NCBI GenBank assembly: GCA_016709765.1
Contig: JADJMD010000010.1
Location: forward strand, 13,785-77,784
DNA length: 64,000 nt
Direction: 5' to 3'
From: Ignavibacteriales bacterium
GTDB lineage: Bacteria; Bacteroidota; Ignavibacteria; Ignavibacteriales; Ignavibacteriaceae
Below are positions 33,150 to 42,696 of this stretch, in pieces; position 1 is the first letter of the stretch, and each line of letters opens with the position of its first letter. The notes beneath the pieces were generated by a model, which made no database searches, was not told the origin of the DNA, and saw only the letters and a program-made list of their open reading frames with translations. The translations under genes were made by a program, and so were the position numbers.

Positions 33150-35195
33150 TTAAGCACTTCGCTTTTTCATAAATAAAATGTTATGTAGTATCTTAAAAAA
33201 ATACTTTACGTCCGTTATTATCGGATGTTTTTCATAGGACTCTAAATAGTCTCTTTCTGATTTTTCAATCTCTTCAATAGATTTAGGCATATCAGCATAA
33301 AATGGTGGAACCAGTCCGGGTTTAAATCCCCTCCTCCTTTGCTGATGTTCAACCGAATATAAACCTAAATAGTGATTACTTATCGGTCTTACCCCCACAA
33401 ATTTCAAATCGCCTTTAATCCAGTTTGCCAGCATCGGCAATTCATCTATCCAGAACTTCCTTAAAAATTTACCCCAGCCGGGTATTCTAAAATCATCTTT
33501 AAATTTCCCTCCATCACCCAAACTATTTTGTTTATACACAAAATCCTGAATGTATTCAGAATAAGGATGCATTGTTCTTAGCTTATATACAAATATAGTT
33601 TTACCGTTTTTACCAACCCGCTTCATCCTGAATATTGGACTGTATTCAGGATCCTTATCTGAACTTACATCCCTTGCCTTAACCGCAATAAAATAAACTG
33701 CACTGTCTATTTCCTGCAGATCAAGAATTTCAAAACCCGTAAATACAAGTCTTCCTAATCCCTCTGCAAGGGATATAGCACGGTCTGTTCCTTTTTCAAT
33801 CAAAAAATAAATTCTTCTAAGCAGTGGAATTTTGGGTATAACTCTTTTCCATAAAAAATCAAAAAAATATAAAATATCTGCAAGCACAGAATGATATTTT
33901 GAACTATATCTTATATGCCGGTTTTTATTTGGGATTATTGAACTTACAAATACGCCGCCCTTTAACAGTTTATTATTAATTGTTCGCAGGTAGTCATTAA
34001 TTCTTCTAAAATCATTTAGTTCATGAAGGTTTATTATCATCTGAAAACTGTTATTATTAAGAACCTGCATGTTGAAAGGATCAGCTGATTTAACTAAAAA
34101 GGTTTTCCTGTTGTCAAATGTTACAAGTGAAATATTTCTGTTAAGAAAATCAAAAACATTTTTATAATTTTTTAATAATTCAGATTCAAGTTTGTTCTTT
34201 AGTAATGACCCTACTACCTCCAAATTTGAAAAACTATACTTCTCATTTGTGTTCTTTACTACCGGCGCATTTGCCGGGCCCTTAACCTCAAATGTTTTTA
34301 GAAACACAGATGTTATCTCATCGGTCTTTGCTTCTATTCTATCAAAAAAAAGAAAAATAAATAAAATGAAAGATGCAATAGAATATGTAAATGCCGCCTG
34401 CATAAAGTAATGCCAGTGCGTATCCCTTATACCAAGCGAGAAAACCGTAAAAGAAATAAATGATACCACAAGTAAATAATATTTTATATGTAGTCCGATG
34501 GCAGTCAATCTGCTTTTACTATTGCCTATAGGGTCGAATTTATGCGTTATTGCTGCGAAGAAAAACCACGAAAAATAAACAATTATAAGCATTAACAATT
34601 TTTTCTTGTTTAAATTTTCAAGGCCGATTGTTTTTATTATCTCCAAATAAACTACAATACTAAGTATAGCCGCATCCGCAATAAGATATGCAAAAGATAT
34701 TTTTATTTTTTGTCCCAGGTTGATGTTTTTTCGCCCCTCGGATATTGCATAAAAATAAATTATTTCAAGCATAAATCCGGTTAGAACAAAGCTTATTACA
34801 AATGTTCTGGATATATTCAAAACATCCAGATAATACACAAGCAAGGTTATCATACCCAGCGTTAAAATAAGTGAGATGTAAAGCTTTCTAAAAATCTCAC
34901 GGATATAATGTTTGCGTGTCAGGTTATATTTATTAGAAAGGAACAATGTAACGAGTATTGCTGTCATTGATATATTAAACAACTTCACATAGTTTTCTGA
35001 AAGTTCTAGTGTGCTGTTTTTTAAATAATAAAAAATAAAAAACGAAATAGCATAAAAACCTAATACTAAAGCATTGTTTAACAAAAAATGTGTATTACTA
35101 TCATTCAAGAATAAGATATTACCGCTCGATTCAATTGAGGATTTTGAATCTGAAATTGTTTCCTGCGTATTTTTCAACTTAAAACTTTTAAACAT
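33150..35195 (-). CDS. Initiating polyprenyl-phosphate sugar-1-phosphate transferase with extra domain
   Basis: 681 residues. The first about 290 hold at least eight hydrophobic segments. Residues about 310-500 form a soluble middle part with a fold reminiscent of a SAM-methyltransferase (FQMIINLHELNDF, LLKGGVFVSSIIPNK) but with no clear SAM-binding loop. The C-terminal 160 residues are a bacterial sugar transferase (PF02397-type): FRMKRVGKNGKTIFVYKLRT, KFWIDELPMLANWIKGDLKF, GVRPISNHY and RRRGFKPGLVPP. It should attach the first sugar phosphate to undecaprenyl phosphate. The extra domain makes it longer than WbaP or WcaJ (about 470). The divergent neighbour is an O-antigen ligase. Confidence 0.85.
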   Translation of the reverse strand: MFKSFKLKNTQETISDSKSSIESSGNILFLNDSNTHFLLNNALVLGFYAISFFIFYYLKNSTLELSENYVKLFNISMTAILVTLFLSNKYNLTRKHYIREIFRKLYISLILTLGMITLLVYYLDVLNISRTFVISFVLTGFMLEIIYFYAISEGRKNINLGQKIKISFAYLIADAAILSIVVYLEIIKTIGLENLNKKKLLMLIIVYFSWFFFAAITHKFDPIGNSKSRLTAIGLHIKYYLLVVSFISFTVFSLGIRDTHWHYFMQAAFTYSIASFILFIFLFFDRIEAKTDEITSVFLKTFEVKGPANAPVVKNTNEKYSFSNLEVVGSLLKNKLESELLKNYKNVFDFLNRNISLVTFDNRKTFLVKSADPFNMQVLNNNSFQMIINLHELNDFRRINDYLRTINNKLLKGGVFVSSIIPNKNRHIRYSSKYHSVLADILYFFDFLWKRVIPKIPLLRRIYFLIEKGTDRAISLAEGLGRLVFTGFEILDLQEIDSAVYFIAVKARDVSSDKDPEYSPIFRMKRVGKNGKTIFVYKLRTMHPYSEYIQDFVYKQNSLGDGGKFKDDFRIPGWGKFLRKFWIDELPMLANWIKGDLKFVGVRPISNHYLGLYSVEHQQRRRGFKPGLVPPFYADMPKSIEEIEKSERDYLESYEKHPIITDVKYFFKILHNILFMKKRSA

Positions 35196-35424
35196 TTATT
35201 CTCTTAATTTCATAAAATACAATAAACCTTGCTTTAGCTGTTTTTAATTTTCCTCTTTCAACTAAAATCAAAGGTATTTAATATATAATCACACATAACT
35301 TTTTATAAGATAATCAAAAGGGTTGTTGCTATTCTTCACCATTGGATATTCACCAAATCTTCTACCTAAATATAAATATATATCCAAGTATATGCAGAAA
35401 AATTTTATTTGTAACTTTTAACTT

Positions 35425-36740
35425 ATGAAATCTAATATTACTAAAAACTATCTTACTGAAACCGCACTTTTAGTATCTCTTATTGCTAATACTGTGGTGT
35501 CGGGTATTTCAAACAATACCTCAACTTCATTAATGCTGAAGATTATTTCGTCTTCTGTTCTGCTTATGCTGCTGTATTTGCATCTGCTTCTAAATCAAAT
35601 CCCTGTAATCTCATTTATAAAATCCAAACAGCTTAATAGAATCCTGATCGTAATGCTTTTCGTAATTGCATATCTTGCACTAACGCTTTTATACTCTTCA
35701 AATCCTGTATACGGGTTTAATAAAATTCTTAATATTCTTATCAGTGTAATACCGGGCGTTATAGTTGTTTATTTTTTCTTTTACGGAAATAATGCAAATG
35801 CACTTAATAAAATAATAACTATTTCTTCTTTTATCATTATCGTACTTCTTATGTTAGTGCTTTGGCTTCAGCCATTTGATCATTCCACAATTTATAAGTT
35901 TTCACCGGGCAGATGGAGTCATTCTATTGTTGGCAGAATAAGCAGCTTTATAACTTTAATTTTACTTTTATTTACTCTTGTTCAAACTGACTCAAAAAAA
36001 TCATTAAATACTCTTTAGTTTATGGTGCCGGCCTTTATCTTACTTATCTTACAGGGTTAAGATCAGCATTTATCGGACTGATAATCTTTTCTATTATAGC
36101 GCTTGCCCTTAAATATTATTATGTATTACGAACTGCATCAACCAATCTTGCTGCAGAATCAGAGGATAATACATTTGATTCACAGATTGATTCTGTCAGC
36201 ACTTTAACGCCGGCAGGAAGTTATTTCTCTACCATCTTTATTATCATCATTTTATCAATTGTATTTCTACTAATTATGATTGCACCAGCAGAATTACAAT
36301 CTGGTAAAAGGTTTGAAAATTTAACAAAGGTTGAAAATCTTGATTTCGGAAATGATGCTGCCATTCTTGTCCGCTTGATGTCTTATGAACTTAGTATAGA
36401 AATAATTAAAGAGCACCCGATGTTAGGAATAGGATTTGGCGGGTTTAACGGCTATAATAATATTGAATGGACACGTACCGGTAAGTACCCGCACAATATC
36501 ATCCTTGAAATATTATCCGAACTGGGCATTGTTGGGCTGGTATTTTTTAGTGCATTTCTATTTATAACTATTAAATCAATTGTTAAATCTGGATTATCAA
36601 CTATTGCAATCTACTCCATACTGATAACATTTCTTTTCTCAATCTGGCTTGCTATGTGGGCAAAGGATTTATCTACACAAAGTTTTCTCTGGCTATACTT
36701 TGCAGCATACGGAGCAAAGAGCAAGGCGCTTAATGCATAG
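35425..36740 (+). CDS. O-antigen ligase/polymerase-family membrane protein (frameshifted at A7 run)
   Basis: Two frames join into one gene of about 438 residues. The first (35425-36018) ends soon after the seven-A run at 35994-36000; adding one A makes the protein continue without interruption (DSKKIIKYSLVYGAGLYLTY) into the second frame, which runs to 36740. There are about 11 hydrophobic segments and the Wzy_C signature in the large periplasmic loop, EIIKEHPMLGIGFGGFNGYN followed by YPHNIILEILSELGIVG. The family covers WaaL ligases and Wzy polymerases; separate Wzy-like genes occur further right, so ligase is slightly preferred. It faces away from the sugar transferase across a shared 229-base promoter region. 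Confidence 0.82.
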
Positions 36741-36947
36741 CGATGCTTGTTGAAAATTGCGGCTAATAGTAGAACAGAACTATGAGGCAGTTTATTAAAA
36801 AAATTATTATTTTTGAATGAAGAGGCAGAACTAAAATTTTACTATTATTTTACCATTTTATGCCCAATATTATATTAGTGAAGCATCGTAAATAATTATC
36901 TAATAAGAAGTTATAGTTAATACTTAAAGTAAATATAGAGAATATAT

Positions 36948-37409
36948 ATGGCAGCAAATATTGAAAAGCAGCAAAAATTTATTGAATTAAGAGCGGAGGG
37001 GTTATCGTTTGATGAGATAGCAAAGAAGGTTAATATAAGTAAACCAACATTGATTAAATGGAGCAAGGAATTGAAGGATAAGATTGATGAAGTGACACAA
37101 ATTATTGAGGAGCAATTTTTGGCAGAGCAAAGAATTAAAAATATTGCAAGGGCTCAAAAAATTTCTGAAGAACTTGACAGAGCATATAATGCGCTTAGCA
37201 ATACTAATTATGAAGATATGAAAAAAAAAGATTTGATTAATATAATTAAAGTTCTTGAAGAAAAATTAAATTTGAAAATACAGGGTAATAAAGAGCAGCA
37301 AGAAGAAAGTTATGACATACAGGTGAGAACGAAGCTTATTGGATTGGCTGATAAAATGCCAGATGTGCCAGACGGAAGTAAAGACCGGAACGAACCAGAA
37401 AATGAATAA
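36948..37409 (+). CDS. Helix-turn-helix protein, resolvase/terminase-small-subunit-like
   Basis: 153 residues. The N-terminal 50 form a helix-turn-helix of the kind seen in transposase, resolvase and small-terminase proteins (LRAEGLSFDEIAKKVNISKP then LIKWSKELKDKIDEV). Residues 60-120 are a predicted coiled coil (EELDRAYNALSNTNYEDMKK), and the acidic C-terminus is disordered. No catalytic domain follows. It may be a DNA-binding remnant of a mobile element or a stand-alone regulator. It lies at the border between intact genes and the repeat-rich zone. Confidence 0.6.
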   Translation: MAANIEKQQKFIELRAEGLSFDEIAKKVNISKPTLIKWSKELKDKIDEVTQIIEEQFLAEQRIKNIARAQKISEELDRAYNALSNTNYEDMKKKDLINIIKVLEEKLNLKIQGNKEQQEESYDIQVRTKLIGLADKMPDVPDGSKDRNEPENE

Positions 37410-38106
37410 GATTATTAAGATTAACCGTCATTTGTTTTCCGATTGACATTTACCATCGACCCTCATCAAAATACAATCACTCCTCCATTTATGCCTATCC
37501 CAATTTGTAATCCTGATTGGCAATGTCATCTAAGGACGTGAGACGAAGGATCGGGGATAACAAGAAATGTAAATGAAAAGGTAATGGATTAATTTATTTT
37601 AACTTTCTTCTTGATAAGAAAGTTACAAAGAATCAAGACTGACAAAATAAACGCTAAAATTATTTTGATACTTCGCTGGAATAAAATAACTCACCTGCAG
37701 GAACAGGTTCAAACAGATTTACTTCCATTCGCTACCTCTCTTATAATTTTATACGCGTTTCTTTTGATGTCACTTAAATATTATTGATATAGATTTGTTG
37801 ACTCACATTAAAAGAATTATAGCCTGTTCCGATTACTGTGCGTGAGATGGCCGGGGTAGGTTAAAATTGCAGAATATCGCCTTTACGGGGTTTTAATTAA
37901 TTTGATTGGGTTATTTGATTACAAACCTACCTACCGGCAGGCAGGCATACTACCCCGCTGGGGTCCAGTATCCAGCATCTTTCTGCACTGCCTTCAATTG
38001 CTGGCATCTGGAATCTTCCATCTCCTATTGTGGACTGTGAACTGCCTACTGTTGACTGAAGACTGACTTCTTCCTTCACACGTTTGACCTTTTACGTTTA
38101 TCATTT
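37410..38106. repeat. Non-coding stretch with hairpins and first 'word' repeats
   Basis: No gene. It contains a perfect dyad AACTTTCTT-AAGAAAGTT (37601-37624), a CCTACCGGCAGGCAGGC cluster near 37929-37945, GGTCCAGTATCCAGCATC near 37961-37980, and from 38041 quasi-repeated words: ACTGCCTACTGTT (38041-38053), ACTGAAGACTGACTTCTT (38055-38072) and ACACGTTTGACC (38078-38089). The 18-mer recurs exactly at 39440-39457 and the 13-mer at 44886-44898. Confidence 0.75.
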
Positions 38107-39328
38107 TCAATACGCAAACATTATATAATAAAAATAAACACTTCCTATAATTACCTGGTAACCCAGCCAGTACTTCAAAATGTTATTCTTATTTATCCGG
38201 TTAAAAATAAATATATATGCTGTTACAACAAGAGGAAGCATATGCCTTTCGGACGGAAGCCTGTTTAATGAAAAACCTATTGCGAGTACAATGTATAACA
38301 AGAAAATAAACCATGACTTACTATCATCTGCTTTTCTAAAAAACACAACAAAAGAACTAATACCCGCAAAACAAAAAAGCACTTTTAACAAAAAAGATAA
38401 AACACTTATGTAACCATCCACCTTAGCTAAAAAATTAAAAGTAATGCCTGATATTCCACCAACAGTAGGCTGGTTAACCCAAACAGGAAAAGCAAATACT
38501 ACAAGCAATACACTTAAAAATAATATAATCAGTAATTCCGCTGCTTTATCTTCTTTAATGTTAAACACCATATACGGCAACAATACAGCCCCTAATGTAA
38601 CAATAACACCAGTAAGTCTGTTCAAACTAAACTCTGTACCCCAGGCACTGTAAGCCGGATGAACTAAACCGCCCCACAATAAAAATACTATCATCGGAAG
38701 AACAAAGGGAAGTATAAAATAGATAATATGTAAAATTGATTTTGTACCCGCCTTTGTTAAATATTCTTTATAAAATAAATAACCGACATAAAACACAAAC
38801 ACAATTAAATAAAACTGCTGACATAAAACAGCCGCCGCTAAACTTAACCCCGCTGATAAAATATATCCTGCACTCTTTCGTTCAGCCAGGTAAATAAAAA
38901 GTAAAAAGAACATCAATCCGTAAATAGACATAAAAAATGCAAATGAAGGTTTTAAATAGTACGGATAGAAAAACAATATCAACAAAGGGTAAATAAAATT
39001 TTTGTTGTCTGTTTTTAATAACTGTGCAAATATTAACATCGTTAGCAATGAGATAATGATATTTGATAATCTTACAGCAAATAACGAGGGTTTGATATTA
39101 AAAATTTTTAGGGAGTGGAAACTATTATATAGGGCAGGGGAGTGCTTGCCGATTTATACCCTCTCTCTTAATTGCACCAGGTATTCCATTATCATAAAAA
39201 GTCTGTACAGTTGGTAAATGGGATTCCCTCTCATCGATGTGAAAGTTCAAAGTAGCTAATGATACAACACTAAAAATTGCATAAAGAAAAATTACAACTG
39301 CTATTTCAATTCTAAACTTCTTATGCAT
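38107..39328 (-). CDS. Polytopic membrane protein resembling DIE2/ALG10 glucosyltransferases (two frameshifts)
   Basis: Three frames join into about 405 residues. The start (MHKKFRIEIAVVIFLYAIFS) leads to FHIDERESHLPTVQTFYD, which resembles the HIDE-FH motif of eukaryotic ALG10. After shifts near 39145 and 39095 the protein continues KSASTPLPYIIVS and IFNIKPSLFAVRLSNIIISL. The longest piece runs from 39048 to 38107 and has eight or so membrane segments, including YPLLILFFYPYYLKPSFAFF and a late SERHMLPLVV, again as in ALG10. ALG10 adds the terminal glucose to a lipid-linked oligosaccharide. A bacterial relative in an O-antigen locus would be a dolichyl/undecaprenyl-phosphate-sugar-dependent transferase. 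The similarity is by eye and needs a profile search. Confidence 0.55.
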
Positions 39329-39339
39329 CTTTCTTCTTA

Positions 39340-39515
39340 CCGTTTCACCAATTGAAAATTGAGCATTGTTTTCATCCTCACCTCTCTCTTCTCTCGTCTT
39401 GCCTCTTGCATATTGTCTACTGCCTATTGTCTATTGTCTACTGAAGACTGACTTCTTTCCTCTCACGTTTCGCTTCTCACGTCTTGCGTTTTCCACTTTC
39501 CTCTGCGCCCTATAC
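39340..39515. repeat. Array of quasi-repeated short words (copy 1)
   Basis: Successive words such as AATTGAAAATTGAGCATT, TTGCCTCTTGCATATTGTCT, ACTGCCTATTGTCTATTGTC, ACTGAAGACTGACTTCTT and CTCTCACGTTTCGCTTCTCA fill the stretch. Two long segments recur exactly in the array near 40.1 kb: 39399-39425 equals 40066-40092 (27 bases) and 39452-39492 equals 40152-40192 (41 bases). Confidence 0.85.
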
Positions 39516-39519
39516 TGCT

Positions 39520-39736
39520 AGACACGATCAATCAATACTCTGGCTGCGGTTTTGATGGGCAGCAATAATGTATATCTTATTGCTAAATAATGTTATATAA
39601 TACTAAAGGAAATTTTCTTAACACTGCTTTCGGGTGGGGGCTTCAAATTTTTACCTAAACCGTTTAATTGTAATTCATAATATTCAATAGCATCATCTAA
39701 CTCTATTGAAGCAGGTTCTATAAATTCAATCTGCAT
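39520..39736 (-). pseudogene. Degenerate RelE/ParE-type toxin remnant
   Basis: From the ATG at 39736 the frame reads IEFIEPASIELDDAIEYYEL, the usual first helix of ParE/RelE-like toxins, but becomes nonsense after about 34 residues and stops. A further frame retains IYIIAAHQNRSQ, which resembles the C-terminal strand of this toxin family. The middle is shortened. It begins one base before the end of the antitoxin remnant, so this was a normal toxin-antitoxin pair. Confidence 0.6.
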
Positions 39737-39934
39737 CTATCTGTAACGCTCAATAATTTCATTAATTGAAATTGATTTTACTCTGTTCTCCTCCAATGCT
39801 TTATATCGTTTTCGATTCATCGCCCTTTCAATTTTCTCATCAGGCTGATTAACTTTTAGACAACATCTCTATTAGTAATAATCTTTCAGCGGGGGGAACA
39901 GAAGAGCATCCTTAAAAACTGATTTTGTATCCAT
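39737..39934 (-). pseudogene. Frameshifted addiction-module antitoxin remnant
   Basis: From the ATG at 39934, MDTKSVFKDALLFPP is followed by a shift in a C6 run. The next frame continues AERLLLIEMLSKS, and the last frame gives INEIIERYR to a TAG at 39737. The joined sequence matches the short TIGR02574-type (Unstab_antitox) antitoxins of about 75 residues. At least two shifts and a shortened centre make it non-functional as written. Confidence 0.65.
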
Positions 39935-40029
39935 TATTTTGTCCTTTTGAATTCATCTCTTGCAATATTATAAAAAGTAATTTACAAAAACAGATGTTAA
40001 CTTAAAAAGTGATTAGTTATCATTTACTA

Positions 40030-40267
40030 GCAGCATCTTTCCTCTCACGTCTCACGTCTTTCCTTTTGCCTCTTGCATATTGTCTACTGCCTGTCTATGC
40101 CACTGGAGCCTGTTTATCGTCTGTCTTGCTATTGTCCTGCCTCTGAACCTGCTTCTTTCCTCTCACGTTTCGCTTCTCACGTCTTGCGTTTTTCCGCTCT
40201 TCTCCAATTGAACATTGAGCATTCAAAATTCAACATTTGTAGGTATCCAGTATCAAGTATCCGGGAT
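40030..40267. repeat. Array of quasi-repeated short words (copy 2)
   Basis: Holds CTCTCACGTCTCACGTCTTT, the exact 27-mer and 41-mer copies of the 39.4-kb array, then CCAATTGAACATTGAGCATT, CAAAATTCAACATTTG and GTATCCAGTATCAAGTATCC. It ends at the wecB stop codon. No gene is visible in either strand; translations are low-complexity Ser/Leu/Pro-rich. Confidence 0.85.
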
Positions 40268-41460
40268 CTAGTATCTCTCTAATAATATCTTAACAATCCT
40301 CTCAGCAGCTTTTCCATCCCACAACTCCGGTATCTTTCCCTTTTTCTTCTTGCCAGCAAGTATCTCATTCACAACTCTTTCAGCTTCATCAAAATTATCC
40401 CCGACAAGATGATTCGTTCCGATTTCTACAGTAATAGGTCTTTCGGTACTGTTTCTAAGGGTAACACATTGAACACCAAGATAAGTACTCTCTTCCTGTA
40501 TCCCTCCGCTGTCCGTTAAAATAACCTCTGCATTTTTAATCAACCCTGCAAAATCTAAATAACCGATCGGTTCTGTAATAATTAAATTTTCTGAAATCTC
40601 AATACTCAAACCAAACTTCTCAATATTATTTCTTCGTTCTTGGATGAATAGGGAAGATGATCTTTCGCTTTTCCGCTATACGATTAAGCATCTTTATTAA
40701 CTCCGCAAGCTTTTCTTTATCATCAACATTACTAGGCCTGTGCATTGTTACAAGGATGTAGTTGGTAGTAGGGGTAGTGATAGTGCCGAGTGTGGTCTGG
40801 GCCTTCTTCGCGGGCGGGCGAAGTTTGTCCTTCGCTAAGCGCTCTGCCCTCTGCGCCACTATCGGTAGATAGTAGACCAGACTGTCAATCATCACATGTC
40901 CAACAAAAAATACTTTACTATCCGGAATCCCTTCATTCTTTAGATTTTCTAATCCGCTTCGTTCAGTTACAAATAAATAATCAGATATAGAGTCTGTTAG
41001 TATCCTGTTAATCTCTTCCGGCATTCCACGATCAAAACTCCTTAATCCAGCTTCAACGTGTGCAACCTTTATCCCTAATTTTACAGCAGTCAGACTGCAG
41101 GCTATAGTCGAGTTTACATCTCCAACCACGATTACCAAATCCGGTTTCTCTGTTAACAAAACCTTTTCAAATTCTATCATAATCCTTGCAGTCTGTTCTG
41201 CGTAAGGATCCGCCACCAATGCCCAAATAAAAATCAGGTTTGGGTAATTCCAGTTCATCAAAAAACACCTTGCTCATCTTTTCATCATAATGCTGACCGG
41301 TATGACAGATTAAATGTTCAATGTTCAATGCACAATGATCAATGACGTCTGACGTTTCACTTTTAACGTCTAGCGTCTTACCTATTTCGTTTATCGCTCT
41401 ATATATCGGCGCTATTTTCATAAAATTCGGACGGGCGCCTACTACGGATATAATTTTCAT
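40268..41460 (-). CDS. wecB: UDP-N-acetylglucosamine 2-epimerase, non-hydrolysing (two frameshifts)
   Basis: Three frames join into one gene: 41460-41167 (MKIISVVGARPNFMKIAPIY, ICHTGQHYDEKMSKVFFDEL), about 41230-40626 (YAEQTARIMIEFEKVLL, VVVGDVNSTIACSLTAVKLG, HVEAGLRSFDRGMPEEINR), and 40609-40268 (EPIGYLDFAGLIKNAEVILT, DSGGIQEESTYLGVQCVTLR, ERPITVEIGTNHLVG). WecB converts UDP-GlcNAc to UDP-ManNAc. Two segments do not belong to the family: one of about 20 residues after AINEIGK (41312-41380) and one in the loop before NYILVTMHRPSN (40755-40865). Both carry the quasi-repeat words of the neighbouring intergenic arrays. Confidence 0.93.
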
Positions 41461-41469
41461 TGTCTTTAA

Positions 41470-41608
41470 ATGTTTGTATTTAGTTTTTGGTTCTTGGTTC
41501 GTTGTTCAAGTTTCTTAGTTATGGGTTCTAATTTTTTTTAAAATTACCATTTAGCGCTAAACCTTTTTCATTATTACAACTTACTTCTTACGTTTCACGT
41601 CTGGCGAT
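41470..41608. repeat. Short intergenic array of quasi-repeat words
   Basis: Between the wecB start and the DUF354 gene end: GTTTTTGGTTCTTGGTTCGT, TTCTTAGTTATGGGTTCT and, near 41590, TTCTTACGTTTCACGTCTGG. The last resembles the CACGTTT/CACGTCT family seen at 39.4, 40.1 and 41.35 kb. Confidence 0.7.
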
Positions 41609-42696
41609 TCACTTAAATGTGTACTGATACTCAGGATTCTCTTTCAGCACCTTTACACTCTTTGGATAATTCTCAATAAACCAAACCATAAATGCTGTAA
41701 CATCAATTTTATCTGCAAGCATTTTCATTCTGCGCTTTTGCCACTCTTCTTTAATATTCGGAAAACTTATTAGTTCGTCAATCTTGCTTAAAAGTTTTTC
41801 AGGTTCAGATGTTTTTATGCCGTAAGTTAACCCATATTTATGTTCTAATTCTTCAAGATAGCCCAGTTTACCAACAAAATCATTAAACCTTATTGATGGT
41901 ATTCCGAGAACTGCGGCCTCAGCGGTCATTGTTTGGCTATCACCAATATAAATATCGGATGATGATAAAAATGATAGAACATCAGCAGGAGGAATTGATA
42001 TTCTATATTTATCAAGATTTTCCGAAATATTTCTTTCTGATGATATATAAACATCCCCGTGTAAAATTAATTTGCTAACAATTCGATTTGCTAATTCATC
42101 TGTTATTCCGGTTTTACCGTCATCGTGATGAGCTGTTAATTTTGCAAATCTTAAAAAATATTTGCGCGCAGTATTATTTCGGTTAGATGAAGAAACATTC
42201 AGTTTCACTCTATTTGGATGAAGATACGCTAGCTCGTGATATCCTTCATAGAATACAGTTTTTTTGATCCATCTTCCGACACTACAGGTTGAAGGCGCAA
42301 GTATATTGGTTGCAAATGGGTAGCTTAATTTTGAAAATAACGGAACTGCTTCTGCATCATCTTCATTTACTACTATTGAAGGAATACCCAAAAGCCTGCC
42401 AATGTGAGTAATTTCTGCTGAAGTGCCAATCATCAATGAAGGTTTTAATCCCTAACTATCTTAAGAAATTCCCAGTCTCTTTCCAGTAAACTAATGGCTA
42501 CTGATGACATAGTTTCTTTTCTATCATGGGGGTATATATTTTTATGATCCCACCCCCCAGCATCTAATAGGTCTTCGAGCACATCTTTCCGTTTAATTAC
42601 TATTTCAACGGAATGTGTATTATTGCGTAGCTCTTTTATAGTCTCCCTGAACAAATGGAAATGTGCCGGATGACCTAAATAAAAAAGATATTTCAT
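41609..42696 (-). CDS. DUF354-family protein, glycosyltransferase-like (one frameshift near 42440)
   Basis: About 362 residues. The start is the ATG giving MKYLFYLGHPAHFHLFRETI, which overlaps the stop of the upstream gene (ATGA). The first frame ends at FLKIVRD, and the second resumes LKPSLMIGTSAEITHIGRLL, then PSIVVNEDDAEAVPLFSKLS, and IYIGDSQTMTAEAAVLGIPS. The fold is that of GT-B enzymes, and DUF354 genes are common in archaeal and bacterial polysaccharide loci. The reaction is unknown. Confidence 0.82.

Noticed and set aside
38041..40267. Possible CRISPR array
   Set aside because: Repeats are of variable length and divergent, spacers are not of constant size and no cas genes are near.
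40073..40282. Short plus-strand frame in the 40.1-kb array
   Set aside because: Its translation is low-complexity and consists only of the repeat words, with no start signal.
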